The translations under genes and the position numbers were made by a program. Shown here in pieces: positions 1-12,039 of a stretch of 64,000 nt of DNA (positions are counted from its first letter, which is position 1; each line of letters starts with the position of its first letter). Under the pieces are notes generated by a model. It did not search any database and was not told where the DNA came from. It saw nothing but the letters and a program-made list of their open reading frames with translations. Origin of the DNA: Apoda limacodes (lineage: Eukaryota > Arthropoda > Insecta > Lepidoptera > Limacodidae). The stretch lies in contig OX291558.1 of assembly GCA_946406115.1 (NCBI GenBank), positions 22,126,205 through 22,190,204 of the forward strand, written 5' to 3'.

Positions 1-462
1 CAGAACCATATATGTTACTTTTATTCAGATAACGTCGGATTTAATCAATTGCAGTGTAAAGGCTGATTAGCGGTAGACATATTCAGGTATAAGATGTAAT
101 ATGGGCCACATATCGTCCATTATACAGCTATTCAGTTCACAAATATCTTCTTTAACAGCATTTGGCATAATTTTATGCACTAAACAGGCCTTACTACGGT
201 TTAGGTATTAGAAAAGGTTAGAAGCTGAGTAGAGTCATTAAAAACATATCTTTATAGCACTCTTAGCGTATTAATGGTGGTTTTGTCGGTCTTAATCATC
301 CTTAATACAGCTTTTATTTAGTTATAGCTGTTTAAATATCACTAACCGCTATTATGCAGCTGTAGCATCACCAGTGTACACTAAGAAGCTTCTTAATACG
401 CATAGAGTTTCAAATAAGTCTAAAAGTGAGTAGTTATACAGCTATCTGTGCTACTTGGGCGG
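1..462. other. AT-rich intronic sequence, no gene seen
   Basis: No convincing exon, ORF or repeat was recognised. It lies downstream (minus strand) of the Rh50 exon at 1003-1194, so it is probably part of the next Rh50 intron. The next expected Rh50 exon was looked for and not found. Confidence 0.4.
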
Positions 463-567
463 CTCAAGACAAACAAAAATGCTAATCACATAAATGTTTG
501 TCCAGTGCGGGAATCGAATCCACACCACAGCAGCCGGTCACACTTCCAACTAAGCTGTAAGGGAGTC
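463..567 (-). repeat. tRNA-derived SINE, 5' head fragment
   Basis: On the minus strand the segment has a tRNA-like head: an A-box-like stretch (TTAGTTGGAAGTGTG) and a B box (GGATTCGATTCCCGC). The same head, with the same flanking 'gggagtc' and 'aaatgtttgtcca' blocks, recurs at 12330-12407. It lacks the body with the 'cacagcgccgtctg' block seen in that fuller copy, so it is a truncated SINE. The lack of a foldable cloverleaf and the shared non-tRNA extension argue against a true tRNA gene. Confidence 0.6.
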
Positions 568-1002
568 ATTCGGTTAAATCGGACCAATAATTTTAGCACA
601 AGTTCTCCGCGGTATTCCTCCACATCGGAACGAGGGACGTTTGCCACGGCCCGAGCAATGAGCGTCTCCGGTACTGTTATACGCATAAGAAACCAATTTT
701 GCTTTTGTATATTTGCCATCTATATTTTTCCCATATATATATTTCTATCCACAAGTATATATTTCCCTATCTTGATAAACTCACTTAATTTCATTCGAAA
801 CTGTATCCAAATTGCACTTGGACTAGCAAACCTTCTTAATAAATTACCACGCTGATAACAGAAATAGGTTTGTGAAGAGCCATGTAAGCCATGTAAAATT
901 TACTGCAGTATATAATAGTCACAAAGAAAATCTTTGTCATTTCCAAAGAAAATCGTTAAAGTGACTTATTAATACAACTTTTTTAAAAACAAGAATACTT
1001 AC

Positions 1003-1194
1003 CTAATAACAGTTTTTTCGTTGCATAGATAGTATTATTTTCCATTGTGAAAAAAGCTTGACAGAGAAGTGCCCATTGTACCACCAACGCTGCCAGAAGC
1101 CAGTTGAATCCGAGAGCGCTGTAGGAGTATTTTTTCAAAAATGTCATCAGGAAACCGAAACCAACGAATATCATCACATGTGTATCTCCAAAAC
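1003..1194 (-). CDS. Rh50: Rh50-type ammonium transporter, internal coding exon (Amt/Rh family)
   Basis: This minus-strand exon encodes 63 whole codons plus split codons at both ends. The translation contains [19 protein letters not shown], then [20 protein letters not shown] and WALLCQAFF. This closely resembles the [25 protein letters not shown] block of Rhesus glycoproteins, which conduct ammonia/ammonium across the plasma membrane. It covers the second and third membrane helices, followed by a loop with NNT, a possible N-glycosylation site. Splice sites are canonical: the acceptor ends TTTTTAG just above 1194 and the donor GTAAGT lies just below 1003. The exon begins with two bases of a codon and ends with one. 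It joins in phase to the exon at 12870-13004 across an 11,675-bp intron. The remaining helices lie left of the window. Family assignment is from recognised sequence; joining of the exons is inferred from phase. Confidence 0.92.
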
Positions 1195-1339
1195 CTAAAA
1201 ATGTATTATTAGATTAGTTTTAAGTACCTTTTGAAGTTGACTTATTAAATTTAGAAGGTGACACTGATAACATAATGTAAAATATAAGGGTGGATAAATT
1301 CATCACATTAAATTAACGCAGTAGTAATTAATTAGTTCC

Positions 1340-1480
1340 TTTACCTGAAGTGACCTAGGTCTTGGGTTAGATTCCTGGTAGGGTTAGAAAATATAATAAA
1401 AAGTTGTATTGAGCCTGGTTTGTGTCTGATGAACAAAAATTTATGAAAGGAGTGTAAAATCAGTGAAAAATGGATTTCAC
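1340..1480 (+). repeat. Possible tRNA-derived SINE remnant
   Basis: It contains GGGTTAGATTCCTGG, a B-box-like sequence one or two changes from the SINE consensus, downstream of 'gacctaggtctt'. It is followed by a 'gagcctggtttgtgtctgatg' stretch, a layout typical of SINE bodies. No second copy was seen in the window, so the call is tentative. Confidence 0.3.
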
Positions 1481-2390
1481 AAACGTTTAAATTTGCTATA
1501 TCTGTCTGATCAACCTCTTCAGGGTTAAGTTTCGTGAAGAAAGTAATTGTATAAATACATGAATAACGTTTTATTTGCTAGGAATACACCAGGATAGATC
1601 TGCGTTTGTAACAAGTTGACATTTTGTTCCCACGTAAAAAGTTGCTACATTAATGTTTTTTTACAGTATGATAAAGGTATACTTAAAAGTATTGCTTGCA
1701 CATGAATGACTTTCACAATTGCTCTGTCAAATCTATTCCCTAAAAAATTTAAATATAAGACAAATATTTCGAACTTTTTGTCAAGTAAAGGAAATAAAAT
1801 CACAAACAAGTCAAACGAAAAAATAAATAATAAGTAAAAGCTTAGTATCACAAATATATCCTGCAATGCTAAGTTATTGTATTGCTTCGAGAACGGTATT
1901 TGCAGCTAAAAAAATTATTTCCTTTTTTTAGTTTATTACTCTAACGAGATAAGCAGGTAAAAGATTAGTAATTTATGTGTACTATAATAGCAGAAATGTA
2001 AGTAAAAAGAGCTTCTTGTAAAACAAACAACAGCTTTTGCACGATTCTGATAAATGTTCTGATAAATCGTATGCTATATAAGTGTAATGAAAATGTTTTT
2101 AGGATCGATTATCTAAAAGTCATTGCACCCAAAAAAAATTTTTTTTATATTTGTCTCCTTAATAACCCTGTTTGATTGTTATGGCATCTTGCAAAACTGT
2201 TGTAACTAAACGGGTCATGACGTAGTTTTCTCCGGTAAATAGCTTGAGGTTTGTATTAAAATTCAAGCAACACGTTTATCAACCTAAAACTAGAGACATG
2301 GTGCATAGTGTGAAGTGAAAAACATAAATTGTATTGTATAGAAGTATAAATTCAGCAGTGGAAAGAATTTACCACTAATACGGTATAACA

Positions 2391-2948
2391 AAAAAACCGG
2401 CCAAGTGCGAGTCTGAGTTACCGAGGGTTCCGTACAAACTTTTTTAAAGTCGAAAGTTATGAAATACCATTTTTTGAAATCCAATTCACAATGTTGTTGA
2501 TTTCTACCGAGAAGAAATAACTTGTTATACGTAGATATATAATAAGAGAACTTGGTATACGTAGATAGTTCTTCCATCATGAGACTTGATCTCACAGGTT
2601 TATGATCATCCTTCAAATTTTTTCCCATATTTGTGATATAACATCTTGCTTCTTGCCAAATTTCATGATTCTAGGTTAACGGAAAGTACCCCAATTGTTT
2701 TGATTGATTTGTGTCAAAATATGCGACGAAAAATGACCGTATTTTGGGAATATATTTTATTGCATTAACTTAGATGCTTGTTTTTTTTACTAACTTTAAG
2801 TGACCATAGACTTTAGTATTTGATATTAATTTTAACTTGATACTTCCTCGCGTCTTTGAGTAAAAGTGTCTTGACAGACAGATAGACGCATAACAAAGTG
2901 ATTCTATAAGGGTTACTTTTTCCTTTTCAGGTGCGGAACCCTAAAAAC
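2391..2948 (+). repeat. Lepidopteran interspersed repeat ('accggccaagtgcgag' family), copy 1
   Basis: It opens with aaccggccaagtgcgagt and gagggttccgtac and closes with ggtgcggaaccctaaaaac, the two ends that define this abundant repeat. Degenerate copies occur at 34666-35052, 43098-43460, 55655-55750 and, antisense, 11085-11235 and 59213-59995. The interior is diverged and has no coding capacity. The family's mode of transposition is not evident from the sequence. Confidence 0.7.
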
Positions 2949-3553
2949 GGACACCAACAGACATTCAGTCTATGTTTTCGATACTATTTAAACTTGTATC
3001 AATATTAATAAGATGTTTGCTGTATAAAAGTATTTTTACCTATTAGTAATGTATACTTAGTTTTCGTGCGATAATAAAAGTCTCTATTAAACGAATTATA
3101 TACATGAATGTCGAAGACAGCTAAATTTGGTTAACTTGGGTACATTTTAATGGCTTGAAAACCAGGACGCATGAAATTAGATTGAGCACGGGATGTCTAA
3201 ACGAATGAATTGTACGCAATTACCCTGAGGGTCAAAAAGCCTTGACATTATCGAATAAATTTGCGATACGAATCAGTTCAGGATTCCGTTTGTCCGTTCA
3301 AAAGTCACTATTTGTATGTATTTTCTATTCGAGTGGGTCACAAGCAATTTTCTTGAACTAGTTGAGCGTGAATATGAACTAAATCTTGTAAAAAAAAAAT
3401 AAGAATTTAAATAAATATATCTATTGAATTCATGGCTTTTTGTGTAAATAAAAGTGTTGTTTTTAGTAATAGCTAAATATTATTTTGTTTCAGTTGTTTT
3501 TTTGGTTAAAATTTACGATAAAATTCAATTACAAAAATAGCGTTTATTATATA

Positions 3554-4190
3554 CTAGCTTATTCCCGCGACTTCGTCTGCGTAAACATTTTAATAAAAGA
3601 CAGCTTTTTAATGTTTACTGTTTTATATACAATAATATCGGAAATCTTATACACATTTTCATCCCCTATTTTGCCGTCTAGGGGTTGATTTTTAAAAAAC
3701 GGTGAATTACGTGAATCTTAATTTTTAGCCATTTTCATGCAATACCAACCCATATTTTACCCACTTAGGGGATTAATTTCCATAAATCCCTTCTTAGTGC
3801 ACACTTACGTCATTTAAGGAACATTTGTGCATAATGTCATGCTGCTAGACACAGCGGTTCCAGCTGTCCATTGATCGATTAGTCAGTCAGCCAGTCAGTT
3901 TCTTCATTTATATACATATAGCTGAACCGGCGAACGTAGTTTCTTTTTTTAACCTAATAGGGTTGTACTAATTCCGAAACCATCCCCGGCGTGTGCATAA
4001 AAACTTAACAAAATTTCATTAAAATCGGTATACCCTTATTGCGCTAGTCCGACTCAGTAAATCCTTTCTTATCGGATGCCTACGTCATACAAAGAACACA
4101 CCCTCCAAGTTTCAGGTCTCTACGATCAGCGGTTTAAGCTGTGCGTTGATCAGTCAGTCAGTCATTAAGGAAAAATATGTAGTAGTATGT
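3554..4190 (-). repeat. Helitron-like short interspersed repeats, two adjoining units
   Basis: The left edge reads A|CTAG followed by 'cttattcccgcgacttcgtctgcg', which on the minus strand is a GC-rich near-palindrome followed by CTAG|T, as at Helitron 3' ends. Inside are blocks repeated in the window: 'cttaggggattaatttcc', 'tcctttcttatcggatgcctacgtcat' and 'caagtttcaggtctctacga', then 'gtgcgttgatcagtcagtc'. A second partial unit starts near 3921 (agctgaaccggcgaacg). There is no ORF of transposase type, so these are non-autonomous. Confidence 0.55.
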
Positions 4191-4439
4191 ATATGTAGAA
4201 AAAGAAAACTTAAAGTATTATTACACACAAAAAATCAAACACCTAAAAAGTGCATAACCTCTTTAAGCTTAGAAACCTTTAACTGAGGTACTAATATAGT
4301 CAGTGACTTTCAAGAGATTCCAATTTTAAAGAGTATTGAAGTTGTTTATGTTTTTAAGTAAGTTCAACCTTTTTTGAATAAAATCGCATTGAGTTTTCAA
4401 ACATGTGTCGAAATAAAATGTAATTTAAATCAAAAGCAC

Positions 4440-4793
4440 TAAGAAGTATTGATACCAACTTCGAAGAAAATAACCGCCAGAATAACTTTTTACCCATTTT
4501 AACCCCATTAGGGGATGAATTTCAATAAAATACGAAACACATCTTCCATCAATTCGGTTAAAAAATGTGTATGTAAAATTTGAAGTAGATTGGACCAAGG
4601 AATCATAGTGTCCCAAACAAACTTTGCCCCCCTTTTTCACCCCTTAGGGGTAGAATTTCGGAAAATCCTTTATTATCGGATGACTACGGCACACAAAGAA
4701 TACACTCTCCAAGTTTCAGGTCTCTACGATCAGCGGTTTAGGCTGTGCGTTGATCCATCAGTCATTCAGGACAAAGCATTTTATATGTATAGA
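4440..4793 (-). repeat. Helitron-like short interspersed repeat
   Basis: It shares 'cttattatcggatgactacg', 'caagtttcaggtctctacga', 'tcagcggtttaggctgtgcg' and 'cattcaggacaaagca' with the copies at 3921-4190 and 62125-62555. The right edge reads ...tatgtatagA|T, which on the minus strand gives A|TCTATACATATAAAATG, a Helitron-style 5' TC terminus. The left (3') end is not recognisable. Confidence 0.5.
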
Positions 4794-5225
4794 TTAGTTT
4801 CTTATTAGAGCTGGTTTTAATGGAAAAATAACAAAAAAGAATACGCGCAAATTGTATGGAACTTAGTACATGAATCTTCATTAAGATATGTTCTTTAAAG
4901 AAAAAGATTGTCTGATTCATCATTAACCAAAAATAACCAAAAACAGCTTAGCGTACAGCAACCCAAAAAATATTCCGTAGCGAGCTTACGTGTTCTATTA
5001 AAAATGTTTATTACATAGAAACACCTGATCAAATAAATTAATTAATAGATTCTAAATATTAACATATTTGAATATCATTGCAAATTCAGCAGGATAGATA
5101 TTTACACTAATTTATAGAACGATGAAAATAATTTGGAATTAAACTACACTTCCAAATGAACTATGTTTCAATACTGGAAGATTTTTCTTTTTGGACCAGT
5201 TTGCCCATTCTCATTCATTATAATA

Positions 5226-5493
5226 TTAGCCTTTGCCAGCGACTCCGCTCGCGCTAAATTTGGGTATAGTAAGAAAGTTGGCTGAAGCTGTAGCTATAGT
5301 TCGTCAACGTAGACTTCGGAAGTAGCTATTTCCATGGGAACTATTATATTTTTCGGAATAAAATGCCTAGCTTTCTTCGTCTCTTCAATTATCTCAGTGC
5401 GTTCGCTTAATTTGATGTGTCGTAGTGACGTAAAGGAAAAACAAACAAATAAACTAACAAACGCACTTTCGCAATTAAAAATATTAGTATGGA
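5226..5493 (-). mobile_element. Non-autonomous Helitron-like element
   Basis: Read on the minus strand it begins A|TCCATACTAATATTTTTAATT and ends ...GCGCGAGCGGAGTCGCTGGC AAAGGCTAA|T: a TC start, a short GC-rich hairpin near the end and a terminal CTAA (the CTRR rule), inserted between A and T. The interior matches the other Helitron-like copies ('gctgtagctatagtt', 'ttcggaataaaatgcctagc'). It is about 268 bp with no coding capacity. Confidence 0.65.
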
Positions 5494-5731
5494 TCTAGCC
5501 TAAGCTAACCTAAATAATTCAATACCACAATAGTGTACTTTATGTACATAATTATATTCGTATATCAAATTTACCTTCACTACCTTTAAAAAATGCACCA
5601 CGATCTAAATTTAATTTCAAAAGAACGTTTTCCGTTAATTTTATTTTCTTGGAAATAGTGCAACTGCGAGAAAATTTTATCACGACTACCGAAGTGCTGA
5701 GCAGTCGATATAAGTGAAATAAACTGCAGAA

Positions 5732-5746
5732 ATGGCGAAACCGAAG
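5732..5746 (+). other. Exon-like ATG plus splice donor (weak)
   Basis: ATGGCGAAACCGAAG followed at once by GTATGT could encode a five-codon first exon (MAKPK) with a good donor. It sits inside the Rh50 intron on the opposite strand. No partner exon was found to the right, and such a short string can occur by chance. Confidence 0.15.
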
Positions 5747-6019
5747 GTATGTAATTTGTACGAACGACGTATAAAAGTCTCTTTCAGTATTCAGAATGTT
5801 TCCCGCAGTATTTACAACAGATTTTCAACTTCTACATGTGTTTTTTAATTAATACCGGAAGTGTCGCTTAATGTTAGGGACATTTTGCTTAAATGAGCAT
5901 TTAAAATTTTATTATTTTAAGTTTCTATACCGGTAAAAAAAAACGTACCTTACTTTAAACTATATAGGAACAAGATTATAAATTGCAACACAAAATATTT
6001 TTTTTTTTTTATATATAGG

Positions 6020-6210
6020 TACCTCTGACATGGCAGAAAAGCTAACGGTGCGCCTGATGGTAAGCGGTCACCGTAGCCTTTGGACGTTGGTAACCAGGGG
6101 TATCACTCGCGCGTTACCGACCCTTCAAAATTCAATAACTTCTTTCTTGAAGAACCCCAGACTGTAGTCCTTAGAGAAAACCTTGGCAGGGAGCTCATTC
6201 CACAACCTAT
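6020..6210 (-). mobile_element. LINE family 1, 3'-end fragment (copy F, antisense)
   Basis: The reverse complement matches the last ~190 bp of the 51-54 kb element: the codons for NELPAKVF and the region around FFKKEVI, then 'ggctacggtgaccgcttacc' and the 3' untranslated 'atcaggcg..ccgt' block. The LINE tail itself is damaged ('gcagaaaagctaacgg' instead of the 'ggcaaacaagcctacgg' form). The fragment is 5'-truncated. Confidence 0.85.
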
Positions 6211-7770
6211 TAACACATTACTATAAAATGCCTATGTTTTCTTGCTGTTTGAATAATTTTCGACAGTTTGCGCAAAAAATTAAGTAGTATCAGGATCTAC
6301 TTAACCTCACTTTTTAATGTAAGGGACATTTTTTAAGAGAAAAAATTTCGCCCCAAAAAAACTATTCCAAATAAAACTAGACAATAAAATAAAAATGTAG
6401 AGATATTTCGAAAAAAAATCACGTTCGTGGCTAAACCGCGATATGACCCTTATTAAACAAGAACGGTTTTGCTATAAGTATGTAGTAGGGATGACTTATC
6501 AGAAAATAATTAAGTAATGGATACATATCTATATAACTGCAATATAATGACATCACACACAAAATCTGAATATAAGATTAAAGTAAATTACTGCCACGGA
6601 GAAGAGACAAACTTAAATATTTGTGCTCATTTGAAAAATGGAGGTCAGCCATTTAAATTAAAACTTCAACTGGAAACGACGCTATATATACTCTTAGTAG
6701 ATAACAGATCACTAGTGTATGAGTTCTGTATCGTGCATCACCGATTTTTCCAATAACAAAGTAGGTATCTAGGATGTACTTTATAAATACTTTAACAACA
6801 TAGATTGAAATTGTCCCTGTTATACATGAAAAGTGCAACGACTAATTAATACAAAAGCATTGGTCCAGTAAACAAATAAATCTTTCTGCCCACTTCTCCA
6901 GGTAACCGAGGTGATGTTATGAATATATTTATGAATTATTCATAATACTATTGTTACAATGGTTATTGCCTTTTGTTATAAACTCTTCTATAAAGATTAT
7001 TAACTGCATTTATCTTCTGTGCTGGAACAATTGTGTTAATTAAGGAGAGTATAATTAGAGCACTTTAGAGATAATGTGTGAAGGGCATTGTCCACTCGAC
7101 ACATTAATGTTCAAAACCATTGTACGCTGTATACGAGTCATGTTATTTAAAATAAGTCAACTAGCATTTAACCGTGACTTTACCCCCGTATTCAGTTGTA
7201 ATATGCCTTTACATATGTATCTAAAATAAAATGGTTTTCAAACAGTGATATAATTTTTAAATAAAGTTCAGAAGCCTGATTCTAAATAGTCTTAAGTTTT
7301 CCAGACTCCACAATTTCCAGAAAAAACAAAAATCGGATGTTGGAGACAATCTTCGAAACTTGGAATATCTTTTACTAATATTTAGAATGTCCTTTCAAGG
7401 TGGACATCGGCTATGTATTATCTTGTTAAAAGGGCTTTTCATCGCGACAATTTTCACATTTTAAGTCAACGACAAGCAATCAAGCAAATGCGTTATTTAC
7501 GTACGCTGCCTTAACGGTAAGTGATATTTAAATGTTTTTGATAGAAAAGTTGTAAAACTCAACTTTACTGTACTGTAAAAAAGTCCACGCTTACTTGTGT
7601 ATATATTTGCATATGTTAAGATAAATTCTGAAATTGATAAATCATGACTTAAAGATAAATTCATACGTTTTTGTAATCTGTCGGGGATAATTTCAGTAGG
7701 CAGTGTAAGATTCTTATGAAATTTTTTTTTTTACCATTGCCACTCAAAAAAGGGCATCTTTTTTATCGAT

Positions 7771-7862
7771 AACAGTGAATAAAACTCACTTTTACTCACT
7801 GAGTGAATAAAAACATAACAGTGAATAAAACTCGCTTGTACTTACTGAGTGAATTATAACTT
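7771..7862. repeat. 46-bp tandem duplication
   Basis: Two copies of a 46-bp unit starting aacagtgaataaaactc and containing an 'actcactgagtga' near-palindrome lie head to tail (7771-7816 and 7817-7862), with a few mismatches. Confidence 0.8.
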
Positions 7863-8034
7863 TTTGAATTTGGAACAATTGTTAAAATGTTTTAATTGTT
7901 ATTGTGGTTTTTTTATGTCATTGTTCTCTTATCACCCGGTAATATTACTGAATATATACCAAAATTTTATTTCAGTACTTTTTATTTTCTCGCAGTCAAT
8001 GGTAAAAATTAGAGTATAACACGTAAAAAAAAAA

Positions 8035-8393
8035 ACGAGTTGCACTCCGGGAGTGCCGGCAGAAGTGAAAACCTTTACACACGATTCGCGCTTAACACTC
8101 AAATAGTCACAAGACATGTCTTTGACATTGTCAAGAAATAATAATGTTTGTTTATTTACTTTTTTGACGTAGTATATTTGACATCGCAATCTGTCATAGA
8201 ATTAAAATTCCATATCCAACCTCCCTGTAATACTCATAATCGCGAATACTAAAAATAAAAATTATAATAGGCGTGGCATTACGGTTTCCGTCTTACGAAT
8301 TTCCACGATTAGGACACGTGACCTGACGCGAGTTTATCATTTTTTACCCATACCAAAAAAAGTGCACAACGCCGCTAAAGACGTTTTCACTTC
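8035..8393 (+). mobile_element. 359-bp TIR-type non-autonomous element, copy 1
   Basis: A closely matching copy, with roughly a dozen differences, lies at 59537-59896. Both begin ACGAGTTGCACTCCGGGAGT, a small hairpin. Twenty-seven bases in, GAAGTGAAAAC starts, and its inverse GTTTTCACTTC ends the element, so an 11-bp terminal inverted repeat is visible. There is no ORF. The combination suggests a MITE, though the outer 27 bp shared by both copies means the true left end may be at the hairpin. Confidence 0.7.
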
Positions 8394-8489
8394 AAAAACA
8401 TCTCGGTCCAGTAAACCATCAGTATCGTCCATTCAGTACCGGCCAATTTTTCGTTAAAATGGAACAAAAAAAAAATTGAAATTACGAGA

Positions 8490-8870
8490 TTAACGGTGTC
8501 TTCACGACGTGAAGGTGCTGAATCGCTGACACCGACCCGGCTGTAGACACCAGTTCCGAAGTCTATCAGACTACTGCGCGGATTATCCTAAACCAAACCA
8601 AGACAAGAACCTATTGGCAGATATCTAGAGCTGAAGGCAGCTGTTTGCAGATCCCACCTTCCAGGAGGCGGCACGGAGGACACAGCTAGGTGCGCGGCTT
8701 CGGCACGCAGTAGGAGAGCGCTATAGAGTCGCCTAGATTGGCGCGCGGCGAGGTACGGTCGCAGTGGCCGCCCTGATTGCTGACCAGCACGTTAGGTGTG
8801 CTGATTGGCTACGCTGCAATGCAGGATTAGCCCAGCAAGAAATGACAACGGTGGTATATCAGTACTCGCC
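8490..8870. other. GC-rich island, no long ORF
   Basis: This ~380-bp tract is far more GC-rich than its surroundings. It starts with a perfect small hairpin (CTTCACGACGTGAAG) inside a GGTGTC...GACACC pair. In one plus frame it reads about 30 codons with protein-like content (FADPTFQEAARRTQLGARLR) and then a TAG, after which the frame continues with Ala/Arg-rich content. It may be a decayed coding exon, a transposon fragment or a regulatory island. I do not recognise it. Confidence 0.4.
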
Positions 8871-9907
8871 GAAGATATGTCATTATTATATTTTCATTGG
8901 GTACAAAGGGTAACACAAATATTGAATTAACGAGCTTTTCTCGCGTACACAAACAAAAAATATTCCATGTGTTTTTTTTATTACTTATTCTGCTATTAAT
9001 ATTCTCATCTGGAATATGTGTCTCATATATTAGACGAAGTCAATTGAAACGTCCTAGAAATAACTGACAATTAGTTAAGTATTCATTAAAAAGATGACTA
9101 GAAGAAAATAAATGACGCGGTTCAGATCATGTTACAGAAGTATAAAGCGATGTAAGGATAATTGATGGTTTTTCTTAAATTTTGCCAGTAACCCTGGTCT
9201 TACAAGCTGCTTCTTAAGACGAGGATATACACTTAAATCCCGAACAGTCTATCTTACTTGTTCTAGAATGAAGAAGTGGTACATACTACAAATCACAGAA
9301 AATACAGAGGTTAGGGAAAGAACTAATTTAAAAGAAAAATCGAACAGAATTTTAAAAAATAGGTATTTATAAATGAGGAAAATAATTCTTAAACAATCAC
9401 AAACAAGTGCGGAAAATTAAGTTTACTTTTCTTAGATCTCGACATATTGTCAGAGAACCCTATTTTCTTTTTTAATACCTTAATTAGGTATTGTTTCAAA
9501 GAAAAATGACTAGAATTTCTACATAAATGCTAGTTTTTCTTTTAATAAATTAAAATAATGTAAACCAGCCAAAAACGTAAGCGCTCTACACATAAGCGAC
9601 ATAAAACGTAACGTGTGAAGTTAAACCTTATAAAAGCAGGCTTAAGATGGTTTTAGCTTTTTTATACTTGAATTGCTCAACTGGCGCAGTAGGTAGTATT
9701 TAATGTTGTAGCAGTCATGTCAAGCAAGAAAAACACTGGCAGGTGATTTTGCGTAGAACAAGTTTAAAAAATACAAATATTTTAGAAAATTAATGAAAAG
9801 ACAGATTAGAAATACATGCAGCAGCTGCAGACCATAGTATATTATATTCTCTTTGCTGCAGACTAGTTTTGAAGCTCTAGCTATCCATTCAAAACAGAAG
9901 CCAAATA

Positions 9908-10189
9908 TCCTACTAATATTATTAATGTAAAAGTTTGTAATAATGTCTGCATGTTTGTTAGTCAATAACGCTTATGCCACTGGACGGATCGGGATGAAAC
10001 TTGGCAAACTTATAGATTAGGTCCTGGAATAGCACATAGGCTGATAACTTTAACCGAGCTTAAACGAACTATAGCTAAAGCTACAACTTGCTATAGCAAA
10101 CGTCATAAGTACAATAATTAATGAGTTAATTAAGGAGTTCCACGCCAATAACCAAATTTAGGGCGGGCAGAGCCGCTGGCAAAGTCTAG
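9908..10189 (+). mobile_element. Non-autonomous Helitron-like element (intact ends)
   Basis: It begins A|TCCTACTAATATTATT and ends GGGCAGAGCCGCTGGCAAAG TCTAG|T: TC start, hairpin GGC-AGA-GCC close to the end, CTAG terminus and insertion between A and T. The interior carries 'ccactggacggatcgggatg' and 'aggtcctggaatagcacata', shared with 32617-32922. It is 282 bp and non-coding. Confidence 0.75.
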
Positions 10190-11084
10190 TCCGACATAAA
10201 CACCGAGGCAGGTGTAATGATTAACTGGATTTGCCGCAGCGCAATCGTAAATGTGTTGTTAAAAGGCAGAGAACCAAACTATCGCACGATTAAGAAAGTT
10301 AGATTAAACTTAGACAAATATTTAAATATAAATTAGCCGAAACTATTCTCCAAAAAATTCGTAATCACAAAAAGATGTTTCCAGAAAATACGTTTAAACG
10401 TAAATATAATTTGTGTTTTTTGCACACGAAGTTTTCTAAACTACGTAGATGCTCTTATTAATGTTTTAATAAAAACAGCAAATACTTCAATATTTTTCCA
10501 GAAACTAACCTCTTAACGTTAATTTAATTGTGTAACATGTAGAGTGAAACAATAAATACAGAGGTCGCGCGGGTCGTGTCGGCGACACGTTCCGCGGGGT
10601 GGCCTTAATGTTTCCAATCCTCCCGGCACTTAAAAGGAAATTTTCCTTTATTCGTAATTGATCACATTTTCTTTAGTTTATTGTAATGGATATCTTTTTT
10701 CTTTCTTAACTAATGGCCCCGTACAGCAAAATTGTATTCTTAGCTCGTTTTGAAGGTAAGCGAATGAGCCAATTTATTTGATTTTAACGTAGTTACGTAG
10801 AAAATGAGCACTTTAAGGGGATTGCTTATTATTTTAATGAAAACTAGCTTCTTTACTACACACTATTTACGGAGAGAGCTTTCTAATTATGTGAAACACC
10901 GTCTTATTAATGGTTGCCTGGAATTGATAATTTTTTACTAATAAGATGGCCTAATTAACCTTGAGAAATAGTAAGTTTTCTGTTATTGTTTTTGGGTTTT
11001 ATTAAAAGTACGTTATATTCTAAAATCTTTGTAAATACCTCTTACAAACAAGTTTTTATAGTCTAACAAACAATACCTACCTAA

Positions 11085-11235
11085 AAAAATTTCACAGAAT
11101 ATTTAGTTACATAGTCACATTAAAAATAAATTATTAAATTAAAATAAAACCAATATTTAAGTGGGGTTCCGATACAACAAACGAGATTTTTTTGCCGTTT
11201 TTATAGTTAGATTTTTTTTATTGTAAAGTATTTCT
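11085..11235 (-). repeat. Fragment of the 'accggccaagtgcgag' family, antisense
   Basis: It matches the left part of the copy at 59213-59995, including 'acagaatatttagttacata', 'aaaaataaattattaaatt' and 'ggttccgatacaacaaacg'. It lacks the insertion found in that copy, so it serves as an empty-site paralog. Confidence 0.7.
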
Positions 11236-12039
11236 TATTACTGAAATTTTTAATGTCATAATTATTAGAGTGACCGTCTAAAATGTGAAAAGCGGTAAAG
11301 TCAAAGTAATATTCTATCTATTTTATTCTACTTCTATTTATTTTATAGATAATACAAATAAATATTGTTTTTGCCGAATAAATTATCTAATATGTAAACC
11401 TTATCTTTTATACTCAAGGGCTAGGTAATTCATTCGAGTTATCTTAATTCTTTGTAACTAAATTGCTTTTTCAAACATGCTATGATATGCGACCATATCC
11501 TGCATAAGCTTCTTTGGGATAAATAGTACTTGCAGGAGAGTATCAGAGAGCGGTCAAATATGAAATTTGAGAATGGACGGGTTTTTGGACCCCTCTTTTT
11601 AAAGAGAAGTCATAAAATTCATTAAAATCGGGAATGACACTGACATCTTTACTGACTCATAGTGAACTTTATAAATACAACCAACGAAAATTGTTTTGGA
11701 CAAAATCCGTTCATAAATATTTTTAGATATTTTAATGCGTGTACGTCACGCACTGGGTCGGTTTTTTATTGACAAAAAGTATTTTTATATTTTTGTAATA
11801 TGCAGTAACTCTAATTTAATACAAGTTTCCCAAATCATCTGTAGACTCAGTTTTTATAACTAAGTTTATTAAACTAAACTTTTTGACAACTTTTGTCATG
11901 ACTTTATGTGAAATTCTCAGTTGAAAATTATTTTAGCCGAATTAAGTTTAGAGATAAAGTCCATCTGACGCTTTAGATGCCAGTTTTTTATTAAATTTTA
12001 TAGTTCAAATGTTATACAGGATTATAGTTTTTGATACAA

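Noticed and set aside
463..567. Possible tRNA gene on the minus strand (B box present)
   Set aside because: The same head recurs joined to a SINE body at 12146-12407, and the arms do not form a sound cloverleaf, so it is a SINE fragment.
448..855. 135-codon open frame
   Set aside because: It overlaps the antisense SINE head, and the remainder is low-complexity Ile/Phe/Tyr from AT-rich DNA.
2290..2628. 112-codon minus-strand open frame
   Set aside because: It runs across the edge of an interspersed repeat and has no recognisable family or splice signals.
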